The notes under the pieces were generated by a model. That model saw only the letters and a program-made list of their open reading frames with translations, was not told the DNA's origin and ran no database searches. Positions 6,123-12,054 of a DNA stretch of 12,054 nucleotides are shown here, piece after piece (the first letter of the stretch is position 1; each line of letters begins with the position of its first letter). A program made the position numbers and the translations under genes. Origin of the DNA: Desulfocapsa sulfexigens (GTDB lineage: Bacteria; Desulfobacterota; Desulfobulbia; Desulfobulbales; Desulfocapsaceae); the NCBI GenBank assembly GCA_015661935.1, contig DQVD01000071.1, forward strand, positions 1 through 12,054, written 5' to 3'.

Positions 6123-7208
6123 CTAGGCCTTGTTGGCCGCCTCAAATTCTTTCATAAAAGCAACAAGCTTCTCAACGCCTTCAGTTGGGAAGGCGTTATA
6201 AATTGATGCACGACATCCGCCAATGGAACGATGTCCCTTTAAACCCGTCAAACCTGCCTTTGCAGCCTCCGTTATAAATTTTGCTTCAAGATCCTCACTT
6301 GGAAGGTTAAAGGGAATATTCATTAGAGATCGCGATGCTACTTCTGCATGGCCTCTATAATAGTCAGTGCTGTCAATATAATCGTACAGCAAACTGGATT
6401 TTGCAATATTTCGGGCTTCCATTGCCTCAACCCCACCTTGCTTCTTTAACCATTTCAACACTTCTCCCACTCCATAAATCGAAAAACAGGGTGGGGTGTT
6501 GAACATTGAATCTTTATCTGCGTGGGTTTTATAACTCAGCATTGTTGGTGTGTCTTTGGGAGTTCTATCCAGCAAATCATCTCGGATAATAACAACTGTA
6601 ACACCAGCCGGACCCATATTTTTCTGGGCACCAGCAAAGATAATACCAAATTTTGACACATCAATTTTTCGTGAAAGAATATCCGATGACATATCAGCAA
6701 TTAAAAATGTATCTGTTTCTGGAAAACTTGGAAACTGGGTACCGTAAATAGTATTATTGGATACAAAATAAAGATACTCGGAATCCGCATCAATCGTATA
6801 TTCATCCTGAAGAGGAACCCTGTTAAAGGTCTGTTCTTCACTGGAGTAAGCAACATCAATATCTCCAAAGAGTTTAGCTTCTTTAATGGCTTTTTTTGAC
6901 CACGTTCCGGTATTAAGGTAAGTCGCTTTTTTACCTGCTCCCAAGAGGTTCATGGGAATCATAAAAAACTGGCTCGACGCTCCGCCCTGTAAAAAGAGAA
7001 CTTTATAATTGTCAGGGATTTCCATCAGTTCACGAAGCAGGCTTTCAGTATTAGCTGCCACAGCCATAAACTCTTTGGAACGATGACTCATTTCAATAAG
7101 CCCAATGCCTGTTTCTTTAAAATTAACTATATCTTTAGCAGCCTGCTTAAGAACTTCAACGGGCAGAGTTGCAGGGCCGGCACTAAAATTATAAACGCGA
7201 TCAACCAT
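6123..7208 (-). CDS. serC: Phosphoserine aminotransferase
   Basis: PLP-dependent class V aminotransferase converting 3-phosphohydroxypyruvate and glutamate to O-phosphoserine and 2-oxoglutarate in serine synthesis. The same fold also serves a step of B6 synthesis in some bacteria. The 361-residue product begins with the hallmark VYNFSAGPATLP (residues 5-16). It continues with EMSHRSKEF (39-47), LQGGASSQF (73-81), SNNTIYGTQFP (150-160) and FAGAQKNMGPAGV (191-203), where Lys196 is the PLP-binding lysine. It ends with GHRSIGGCRASIYNA and a helix typical of SerC. The ATG at 7208 has GAAGGAG at 7223-7217, 8 bases upstream, the best ribosome binding site of this operon. It is the first gene of the serC-radical SAM-rlmN-sagB-like unit. 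The product yields 2-oxoglutarate, the likely Kor substrate, but that link is probably incidental. Confidence 0.96.
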   Translation of the reverse strand: MVDRVYNFSAGPATLPVEVLKQAAKDIVNFKETGIGLIEMSHRSKEFMAVAANTESLLRELMEIPDNYKVLFLQGGASSQFFMIPMNLLGAGKKATYLNTGTWSKKAIKEAKLFGDIDVAYSSEEQTFNRVPLQDEYTIDADSEYLYFVSNNTIYGTQFPSFPETDTFLIADMSSDILSRKIDVSKFGIIFAGAQKNMGPAGVTVVIIRDDLLDRTPKDTPTMLSYKTHADKDSMFNTPPCFSIYGVGEVLKWLKKQGGVEAMEARNIAKSSLLYDYIDSTDYYRGHAEVASRSLMNIPFNLPSEDLEAKFITEAAKAGLTGLKGHRSIGGCRASIYNAFPTEGVEKLVAFMKEFEAANKA

Positions 7209-7383
7209 CTTTTTTGCTCCTTCTATGAAAAAATACTACCTGAATGGACTGGAATGGAATCTATTACAAAAGAATATGTTTAAATTCCTACATTACATTA
7301 GTGTTAAACGGGATTTTATAATAACTGCTGGTGTTACCATATTCCTCACTCTTCGTCACCTGTAGACTGTATGGAAACAAATC

Positions 7384-7439
7384 AAAAAAAATAAATTCAT
7401 ACAAATTCTCCTGAAAATTGTCTTGCTCTCAGGATTTGT
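7384..7439 (-). terminator. Possible terminator of trmL
   Basis: On the plus strand ACAAAT (7401-7406) plus CCTGA (7410-7414) pair with TCAGG (7429-7433) plus ATTTGT (7434-7439), an 11-bp stem with a 3-base bulge and a 14-base loop. On the minus strand, downstream of trmL, it is followed after nine AT-rich bases by eight T (complement of 7384-7391). The gap before the T-run makes it less than ideal. The remaining intergenic sequence down to 7209 should hold the serC promoter, but I could not settle on one. Confidence 0.4.
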
Positions 7440-7456
7440 GCTAAGTGTGATAGTAT

Positions 7457-7927
7457 CTATTTTTTTTGATTTTTGCGTATGGCATCATACAATACAATTC
7501 CAGCAGTCATGGCAAGATTTAAACTCCTTATATTTGAATTAACCATTGGCAAAGTAAAACAACGATCTGCGTAAAGCCTGAGTATTTCTTCTGGGAGTCC
7601 TTTTGTTTCTTTGCCAAACACCAGATAATCACCCGGTTTAAAAGGCGCATCTACGTAGGATTTGTCAGTTTTTGTTGTGAGAAAAAACAATTTTGTTTCT
7701 TCCTGAGCCTCGAGAAATTCCTCAAAGGAATCCCAGTATCGAATATCAACAAATTTCCAGTAATCAAGACCGGCCCGTTTAAGGTGTTTATCGTCTGTTG
7801 AAAAACCTAAAGGGCGTACCAGGTGCAGGACACTGTTAGTGGCTCCACATAATCTTGCGATGGATCCGGTATTTGGTGGGATTTCAGGTTCAACAAGGAC
7901 TATATGGAAAGCTTCGTTGTCATTCAT
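7457..7927 (-). CDS. trmL: tRNA (cytidine/uridine-34 2'-O)-methyltransferase, TrmL type (SPOUT)
   Basis: SPOUT-fold methyltransferase predicted to methylate the wobble ribose of certain leucine tRNAs, using S-adenosylmethionine bound in a trefoil knot. The 156-residue product matches the usual TrmL length. Motifs seen are VLVEPEIPPNTGSIARLCGA (residues 10-29), PLGFSTDDKHLKRAGLDYW (39-57), FGKETKGLPEEIL (104-116) and the knot-forming MVNSNIRSLNLAMTAGIVLYDA (128-149, in segments). I start at the ATG at 7927. The frame extends to 8029, but the extra 34 residues are not family-like. No Shine-Dalgarno precedes the ATG; a TATACA box lies just upstream. The gene stands alone, divergent from lysC. 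An unspecified TrmH-family rRNA or tRNA methylase is the only real alternative, and the short length favours TrmL. Confidence 0.92.
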   Translation of the reverse strand: MNDNEAFHIVLVEPEIPPNTGSIARLCGATNSVLHLVRPLGFSTDDKHLKRAGLDYWKFVDIRYWDSFEEFLEAQEETKLFFLTTKTDKSYVDAPFKPGDYLVFGKETKGLPEEILRLYADRCFTLPMVNSNIRSLNLAMTAGIVLYDAIRKNQKK

Positions 7928-7933
7928 TGTTTT

Positions 7934-7939
7934 TGTATA
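7934..7939 (-). promoter_or_regulatory. Possible -10 box of trmL, predicting a leaderless mRNA
   Basis: On the minus strand TATACA (7939-7934) lies 6 bases before the trmL ATG at 7927. If it is used as a -10 element, transcription would begin at or next to the start codon. No convincing -35 box was found at 16-18 bases; TTGAAG lies 23 bases upstream. The absence of a Shine-Dalgarno supports leaderless initiation but does not prove it. Confidence 0.3.
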
Positions 7940-8078
7940 ATGGTCAGTAGAGTTATTTTTCACTTCAAAGGATTTGTTTGAAGAGGCAATTGTATTTATG
8001 GAAGCATGAAGAATTTGATTACTTAGCATTCTTTTGAAAAAGAAGAAAGAGTTGCATTTTTACTGGCAGATACTACAT

Positions 8079-8084
8079 TATAAT
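8079..8084 (+). promoter_or_regulatory. -10 box of the lysC promoter
   Basis: A perfect TATAAT lies at 8079-8084. The best upstream match to a -35 is TTGCAT at 8052-8057, but the 21-base spacing is long, so the -35 is weak or the promoter needs an activator. Transcription would start near 8091, giving a leader of about 126 bases that contains both hairpins listed next. Confidence 0.45.
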
Positions 8085-8107
8085 GGTTTTAACTATGTAA
8101 TCTTGAG

Positions 8108-8136
8108 AACGGCAGACTTTTTTTCAGTCTGCCGTT
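8108..8136 (+). promoter_or_regulatory. First hairpin of the lysC leader
   Basis: AACGGCAGACT (8108-8118) is perfectly complementary to AGTCTGCCGTT (8126-8136): an 11-bp stem with a 7-base T-rich loop. It is not followed by a T-run on either strand, so it is not a terminator itself. It lies about 17 bases after the predicted transcription start and directly abuts the second hairpin. Confidence 0.6.
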
Positions 8137-8179
8137 AGGAACGGGGACGAAATAACTTCCCCCGTTCCTTAGTTTTTTT
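8137..8179 (+). terminator. Terminator-like hairpin in the lysC leader (putative attenuator)
   Basis: AGGAACGGGG (8137-8146) pairs perfectly with CCCCGTTCCT (8160-8169), 10 bp with a 13-base loop, followed after three bases by seven T (8173-8179). This is the form of an intrinsic terminator on the plus strand. No plus-strand gene lies between the divergent trmL and lysC for it to terminate, so it probably acts on the lysC leader. The AACGG/CCGTT elements recur in both hairpins (8108, 8132, 8140, 8162), so alternative pairings are possible, notably 8132-8136 with 8140-8144. Confidence 0.55.
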
Positions 8180-8216
8180 ATAACAGAATCGTTTTTTTAA
8201 CAGGAGTTCGGAGTAA

Positions 8217-9467
8217 ATGGCGTTAATTGTACAGAAGTTTGGGGGAACCTCGGTTGGCGATCCGGAAAAGATCAAAAATGTCGCAAAACGGGTTCTTAAG
8301 AACAAAGAAGACGGCAACCAGATGGTGGTCGTTCTATCTGCTATGTCTGGTGAAACCAATCGTCTTACAGATTTTGCCATGGCAATGCAGGATATTCCTG
8401 ATCGCCGGGAAATGGATGTATTACTCTCTTCCGGTGAACAGGTAACCATTTCGCTTTTTGCAATGGCCATAAAAGCGCTGGGAGATGATTGCGTATCATT
8501 CCTTGGCGATCAGGTTAAAATTACGACTGACAGTTCACACACTAAAGCCCGCATAGAGTCCATTGATACTGAACGAATCCTGGATGTTTTAAATGATGAT
8601 AAAGTTGTTGTGGTTGCCGGTTTTCAGGGCGTTGACAATGACGGTAATATCACCACCCTTGGACGTGGTGGGTCAGACACCACTGCAGTGGCAATGGCTG
8701 CAGCCCTTAAAGCCGATGCCTGTGAAATTTTCACTGACGTGGAAGGGGTTTATACAACCGACCCCAACATCTGCGGTGAGGCACGAAAAATTGACCGGAT
8801 TTCCTACGATGAAATGCTTGAGCTTGCAAGTTTAGGAGCAAAGGTACTCGATATCCGATCCGTAGCATTTGCAAAACAGTACAAAGTTCCAATTCATGTC
8901 CGTTCTACTTTTACTGATACAGAAGGAACATGGGTTATCGATGAGGATAAAGCAATGGAAGGAAGAATAGTTTCAGGTGTAACATACAATAAGAACGAAG
9001 CTCGTATCACGATTTCAGGGGTTCCTGATCAACCCGGGATTGCAACAAAAATTTTCACTCCTATTTCTAACGCCGATATTATTGTTGATATGATTATTCA
9101 GAATCAGGATACCGGCAACGGCATGACCGATATGACATTTACGGTTCTTCGCTCTGATTATGAAAGAACATTAAAACTACTTGATTCTGTTGTCGAAAGC
9201 ACCGGGGCAACGGGTGGTGTTCACGGCTCTGATACCATTACTAAAATATCCATTGTCGGTGTCGGGATGAGAAACCATTCCGGGATTGCATCAACAATGT
9301 TTAGTGTACTGGCAAATGAAGGTGTTAATATTTCGATGATTTCCACATCTGAAATTAAAGTTTCCTGTATTATTAATGAAAAATATACTGAACTTGCCGT
9401 TCGCGCACTTCATGATGCGTTTGAGCTTGATAAAGACAATATTGCAGAAGAGGAAACTCTCGCTTAA
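8217..9467 (+). CDS. lysC: Aspartate kinase (lysine-sensitive type, two ACT domains)
   Basis: Phosphorylates aspartate, the first step toward lysine, threonine, methionine and diaminopimelate. The 416-residue product has the N-terminal kinase domain with KFGGTSVG (residues 7-14), SAMSGETNRL (41-50), LSSGEQVT (70-77), GFQGVDNDGNITTLGRGGSD (135-154) and FTDVEGVYTTDP (172-183). Two C-terminal ACT domains follow (about 263-340 and 345-410), the second beginning ISIVGVGMRNHSGIAS. This is the monofunctional layout seen in Bacillus and Corynebacterium, not fused to homoserine dehydrogenase. AGGAG at 8202-8206 lies 10 bases before the ATG. Met247 (8955) has GAGGA 7 bases upstream and could start a separate beta subunit. 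Feedback control through the ACT domains is expected, and the leader hairpins suggest transcriptional control too. cimA follows after 12 bases. Confidence 0.95.
   Translation: MALIVQKFGGTSVGDPEKIKNVAKRVLKNKEDGNQMVVVLSAMSGETNRLTDFAMAMQDIPDRREMDVLLSSGEQVTISLFAMAIKALGDDCVSFLGDQVKITTDSSHTKARIESIDTERILDVLNDDKVVVVAGFQGVDNDGNITTLGRGGSDTTAVAMAAALKADACEIFTDVEGVYTTDPNICGEARKIDRISYDEMLELASLGAKVLDIRSVAFAKQYKVPIHVRSTFTDTEGTWVIDEDKAMEGRIVSGVTYNKNEARITISGVPDQPGIATKIFTPISNADIIVDMIIQNQDTGNGMTDMTFTVLRSDYERTLKLLDSVVESTGATGGVHGSDTITKISIVGVGMRNHSGIASTMFSVLANEGVNISMISTSEIKVSCIINEKYTELAVRALHDAFELDKDNIAEEETLA
8943..9467 (+). CDS. Possible internal translation of LysC beta (regulatory) subunit
   Basis: Within lysC, the in-frame ATG at 8955 (Met247) is preceded by GAGGA at 8943-8947 with a 7-base spacing. 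Translation from it would give a 170-residue protein made only of the two ACT domains. Corynebacterium glutamicum and Bacillus subtilis make just such a beta subunit from an internal start, of nearly the same length and at the equivalent point in the protein. Here it is inferred from the binding site and that precedent. Confidence 0.5.
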   Translation, partial: EDKAMEGRIVSGVTYNKNEARITISGVPDQPGIATKIFTPISNADIIVDMIIQNQDTGNGMTDMTFTVLRSDYERTLKLLDSVVESTGATGGVHGSDTITKISIVGVGMRNHSGIASTMFSVLANEGVNISMISTSEIKVSCIINEKYTELAVRALHDAFELDKDNIAEEETLA

Positions 9468-9479
9468 CTGGTGGCTCCC

Positions 9480-11084
9480 ATGACTAAATCTGTACAAATA
9501 TATGATACCACTCTCAGAGATGGTACACAGGCCGAAAATTTCAACCTTTCTGTAACGGACAAGGTTCGTATCAGTCATAAATTTGATGATCTCGGAATCG
9601 ACTTCATTGAAGGCGGCTGGCCCGGATCAAATCCTCTGGCAGTTGAATTTTTCAAAACAATGCAGGGACAGACGCTGAAACATGCTAAACTTACAGCTTT
9701 TGGGTCCACACGCCTTTTTTCCAATCCTTGTGAAAAAGATAAAAACCTGCAGGCATTAATTGATGCTAAAGCTCCGGTTATTACTATCTTTGGAAAATCC
9801 TGGGACATTCATGTCTACGATGCACTGCGGATAGAACTTGAGGATAATCTGCTTATTATTGAAGAATCTCTCGCCTACTTGAAACCGCATGTTGAAAAAC
9901 TTTTTTATGATGCCGAACATTTTTTTGATGGATTTAAAAAGAATCAGGACTATGCGCTGGCCTCACTCGATAAAGCTATTACCGGTGGAGCGGAATGTCT
10001 CATTCTTTGTGACACCAATGGTGGTATGCTGCCCCATGAAGTTCAGCCGATTATAGAACGTGTTCAGAGCTTTATTGCTGAACGCGGAGCTGATGTCGAG
10101 CTTGGTATTCATGCCCATAATGATTCTGAAACTGCCGTTGCAAATTCACTTCTGGCTCTCAACCTTGGCGTAAAACAGGTGCAGGGTACCATTAATGGAT
10201 ATGGTGAACGATGCGGCAATGCAAACCTTACCTCCATCCTTCCGTCACTTGGCCTGAAAATGGGATATGAGGCTACATCACTCAAAAATATAGATAAATT
10301 GTATGATACAGCCATGTTCGTTGATGAACTTGCCAATCTTCCGCACAATAAATATCAACCCTATGTCGGACGATCAGCTTTTGCACACAAAGGCGGCATT
10401 CACGTTTCTGCTGTAGAACGTAATCCACTGACCTATGAACATATTGAGCCGGAAAAAGTAGGCAATATCAGACGAATTCTTATATCGGATCAGGCTGGTA
10501 AGTCAAACATTCTTCATAAAGCTAAGAAATTTGGTATTGAACTTGATCCAAAAAGTCCAATAACGGCTACTATTGTCTCAGAATTGAAAGAACTTGAAAA
10601 CCAGGGCTTTCAGTATGAAGGCGCTGAAGCCTCTTTTGAATTGCTTATGCGTCGAGCCATTGGAACTCAGGCGAATTACTTCACTTTAAAGGGGTTTAGA
10701 GCCATCAATTCAAAAAGAAAAATGGATGAATCTTCTGAAACAGAAGCGACCATACGATTGATGGTAGGTGGACATGAAGTTCATACCGCTTCCATGGGAG
10801 ACGGTCCGGTAAATGCGCTTGATAAGGCAATGCGCAAAGCACTGATCAGGTTCTATCCAACCCTTGAAGAAATTGAACTTATAGACTACAAGGTTCGCGT
10901 TCTTTCCGGACAACAGGGAACGGGAGCAAAAGTCAGAGTTCTTATTGAGTCAAAAGATCAGTATGAACAGTGGGGGACTGTTGGCGTATCAATAAACATC
11001 ATCGAAGCTTCCTGGCAGGCACTTGTTGACTCCATAAATTATAAATTAATGTGCGATGATCGGCGTCACGCAAAAAGTGACTGA
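9480..11084 (+). CDS. cimA: (R)-citramalate synthase
   Basis: Condenses pyruvate and acetyl-CoA to (R)-citramalate, the first step of a threonine-independent route to 2-oxobutyrate and isoleucine. The 534-residue product starts with IYDTTLRDGTQAE, the DRE-TIM catalytic signature (Arg, Asp). It then shows DFIEGGWPGSNP, which marks the CimA branch over LeuA and homocitrate synthase, and ILCDTNGGMLPHE. The metal-binding HAH of LGIHAHNDSE, GTINGYGERCGNANL and AHKGGIHVSAV follow. The last 130 or so residues form the LeuA-type allosteric domain, where isoleucine feedback is expected. I take the ATG at 9480, with GGTGG 5 bases upstream; GTG at 9471 would add three residues. It follows lysC by 12 bases and overlaps the next gene. 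I recall the same lysC-cimA pairing from Geobacter, where citramalate is used for isoleucine. Confidence 0.92.
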   Translation: MTKSVQIYDTTLRDGTQAENFNLSVTDKVRISHKFDDLGIDFIEGGWPGSNPLAVEFFKTMQGQTLKHAKLTAFGSTRLFSNPCEKDKNLQALIDAKAPVITIFGKSWDIHVYDALRIELEDNLLIIEESLAYLKPHVEKLFYDAEHFFDGFKKNQDYALASLDKAITGGAECLILCDTNGGMLPHEVQPIIERVQSFIAERGADVELGIHAHNDSETAVANSLLALNLGVKQVQGTINGYGERCGNANLTSILPSLGLKMGYEATSLKNIDKLYDTAMFVDELANLPHNKYQPYVGRSAFAHKGGIHVSAVERNPLTYEHIEPEKVGNIRRILISDQAGKSNILHKAKKFGIELDPKSPITATIVSELKELENQGFQYEGAEASFELLMRRAIGTQANYFTLKGFRAINSKRKMDESSETEATIRLMVGGHEVHTASMGDGPVNALDKAMRKALIRFYPTLEEIELIDYKVRVLSGQQGTGAKVRVLIESKDQYEQWGTVGVSINIIEASWQALVDSINYKLMCDDRRHAKSD

Positions 11085-11553
11085 TTTTTCGACTCATCCA
11101 AAAGAGGGGACAGGAGTAGAGCGTGTCGTGCTTTTTTTCTGTGTCCTCTTTTTTGTTGTACAAATATTTTCCGGGTTTTCCTTATCAAATGCCGCAACTC
11201 GTCAGAAATCACAGCTTAGAATTTTACCGGAAAATGTTCTTTCCGTATCTTTTATTGCAGATAGCGAAGAAAACCATGATTTAAACAGATTAGAATTGAT
11301 TGATTCGCAAGACACATTCCATTTCGCACCATTTTTCTTCCAGCCGATTCCTATTAATTTCTGTAACAAGTCATTGCTCATGTCACTAAGAGGAATAGGG
11401 CCAGGCCTTGCCGAAAGTATACTCAAAACCAGGGACACCATCGGTGGATTTTCCAGGCCAGAGGATCTTTTGAAGATTAATGGCATAGGACCAGCAAAAA
11501 TGAAAAAATTTAAATCCTACTTTAGTTTTTCAAAAGATCATGATCAAAAATGA
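11056..11553 (+). CDS. Membrane-anchored or secreted helix-hairpin-helix protein (ComEA-like)
   Basis: A 165-residue protein with one hydrophobic segment (about residues 24-43, ending SLSNA-A, which resembles a signal peptide). A middle part with no recognised domain follows, then a C-terminal pair of helix-hairpin-helix motifs: LRGIGPGLAESIL (111-123) and KINGIGPAKMKKF (140-152). The GIGP hairpins bind DNA backbone in ComEA, the competence DNA receptor, and the topology (anchor plus C-terminal HhH outside the membrane) fits. The usual INLNTA lead-in is altered to INFCNKS. No other competence gene is near, so a role in DNA uptake is only a suggestion. From the ATG at 11056 it overlaps cimA by 29 bases without a clear binding site. 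A GTG at 11128 with AGGAG 11 bases upstream would give a 141-residue protein beginning at the hydrophobic segment and is a real alternative. Confidence 0.75.
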   Translation: MIGVTQKVTDFSTHPKEGTGVERVVLFFCVLFFVVQIFSGFSLSNAATRQKSQLRILPENVLSVSFIADSEENHDLNRLELIDSQDTFHFAPFFFQPIPINFCNKSLLMSLRGIGPGLAESILKTRDTIGGFSRPEDLLKINGIGPAKMKKFKSYFSFSKDHDQK

Positions 11554-12054
11554 TCCATTTCCGATTTTTGATCCGATCGTAGTCCTTATAGGTCCTACTG
11601 CCATAGGCAAAACGGCTCTCTCCATAGAACTTGCCAAAGAATTTGACTTTGAAATAATCAGTATGGATTCCATGCAAGTATATCGATATATGGATATTGG
11701 TACTGCTAAAATTACCCATGAAGAAATGAAGAACATACCGCATCACTTAATAGATGTGGTAAATCCTGACGAAGTATTTAATGCAGGTCTCTATGAACAA
11801 ATGGCCCTCAAAGCTATTCAGGAAATCATTGATCGAGGGAAAAAAGTTCTTTTCACTGGCGGAACTGGATTATATTTGTCTGCTCTCCTAAATGGTTTAG
11901 CAAGACAGATCCCGACTTTTCCTGAGATACGTGCACAAATTGAAACAGAGATGGAACAGTATGGGCATGATGTATTACATGAACAATTAACGGTAATTGA
12001 TGAAGTTACTGCGAATAGAGTACATGTCAATGATACTCAAAGGCTAATAAGAGC
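11540..12054 (+). CDS. miaA: tRNA dimethylallyltransferase, 5' part (runs off the window)
   Basis: Transfers a dimethylallyl group from DMAPP to N6 of A37 in tRNAs reading UNN codons. About 171 residues are visible, with no stop before the right edge; the full protein is usually about 300. Signatures are the P-loop GPTAIGKT (residues 18-25), SMDSMQVYRYMDIGTAK (41-57) with the catalytic Asp43, IPHHLID (66-72), FTGGTGLYLSALLNGL (105-120) and VHVNDTQRLIRA at the edge. The ATG at 11540 overlaps the preceding gene by 14 bases, so it is probably coupled to it; no Shine-Dalgarno is evident. The adenylate-like MiaA in many proteobacteria sits beside mutL and hfq, but here it follows cimA and an HhH gene. 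Confidence 0.95.
   Translation, partial: MIKNDPFPIFDPIVVLIGPTAIGKTALSIELAKEFDFEIISMDSMQVYRYMDIGTAKITHEEMKNIPHHLIDVVNPDEVFNAGLYEQMALKAIQEIIDRGKKVLFTGGTGLYLSALLNGLARQIPTFPEIRAQIETEMEQYGHDVLHEQLTVIDEVTANRVHVNDTQRLIR
11542..11573 (+). promoter_or_regulatory. Hairpin over the miaA start
   Basis: GATCAAAAAT (11542-11551) is a perfect inverted repeat of ATTTTTGATC (11564-11573), a 10-bp AU-rich stem with a 12-base loop. It begins at the last base of the miaA start codon and contains the stop codon of the preceding gene. It could modulate coupled translation, but the stem is weak and lies in coding sequence. Confidence 0.3.

Noticed and set aside
7238..7260. Imperfect repeat of TGAATGGAC/TGGAATGGAA upstream of serC
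   Set aside because: Two short degenerate copies only; nothing suggests an array or functional repeat.
7928..8029. N-terminal 34-residue extension of trmL
   Set aside because: TrmL proteins begin close to the first strand that starts at the ATG at 7927; the extension is Ser/Asn-rich and unlike the family.
8083..8100. Five-codon leader peptide (MVLTM) before the lysC hairpins
   Set aside because: Its ATG overlaps the TATAAT box, so it would not be transcribed from that promoter, and it has no ribosome binding site.
8091..8216. Lysine riboswitch in the lysC leader
   Set aside because: The leader is too short for the five-helix lysine aptamer, and only two simple adjacent hairpins are seen.
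11202..11486. 94-residue minus-strand frame inside the HhH gene
   Set aside because: It is antisense to a gene with clear GIGP hairpins and has no motif of its own.

Overview
This 12 kb window looks like ordinary chromosomal DNA from an anaerobic, moderately AT-rich bacterium. A member of the Desulfobacterota (sulfate- or metal-reducing former deltaproteobacteria) is my best guess. The basis is a four-subunit ferredoxin-dependent 2-oxoacid oxidoreductase, the lysC-cimA pair (an arrangement I recall from Geobacter) and the overall protein style. This is inference; no marker gene fixes the taxon. Codon use looks even across the window. I see no transposase, integrase, phage gene, CRISPR array, tRNA or rRNA.

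Region 1 (1-3370, + strand): an AT-rich upstream region with a good sigma70-type promoter (TTGACA-16-TATAAG) leads into korD-korA-korB-korC. These encode a 2-oxoglutarate:ferredoxin oxidoreductase, which joins the TCA cycle to low-potential ferredoxin and can work oxidatively or reductively. The genes are tightly packed or overlapping. The operon ends at a strong hairpin, which also lies downstream of the convergent minus-strand operon.

Region 2 (3382-7208, - strand): an apparent operon in the order serC (phosphoserine aminotransferase), a radical SAM protein with a CX4CX2C cluster motif, rlmN (23S rRNA/tRNA A2 methyltransferase), and a SagB/ThcOx-type nitroreductase. The genes abut or overlap by a few bases.

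Region 3 (7457-7927, - strand): a single SPOUT methyltransferase of the TrmL type (wobble-base 2'-O-methylation). It is divergent from lysC and has a possible terminator of its own.

Region 4 (8079 to right edge, + strand): lysC (aspartate kinase), cimA ((R)-citramalate synthase), a small membrane-anchored or secreted helix-hairpin-helix protein, and the 5' part of miaA, which runs off the window. lysC and cimA feed the aspartate family and the citramalate route to isoleucine. lysC is preceded by two strong tandem hairpins, the second with the form of an intrinsic terminator, and contains a credible internal start for a separate regulatory beta subunit.

I found no wholly new system. The best leads are the lysC leader, the orphan radical SAM plus SagB-like pair inside a serC/rlmN operon, and the predicted leaderless starts of the two RNA methyltransferase genes.
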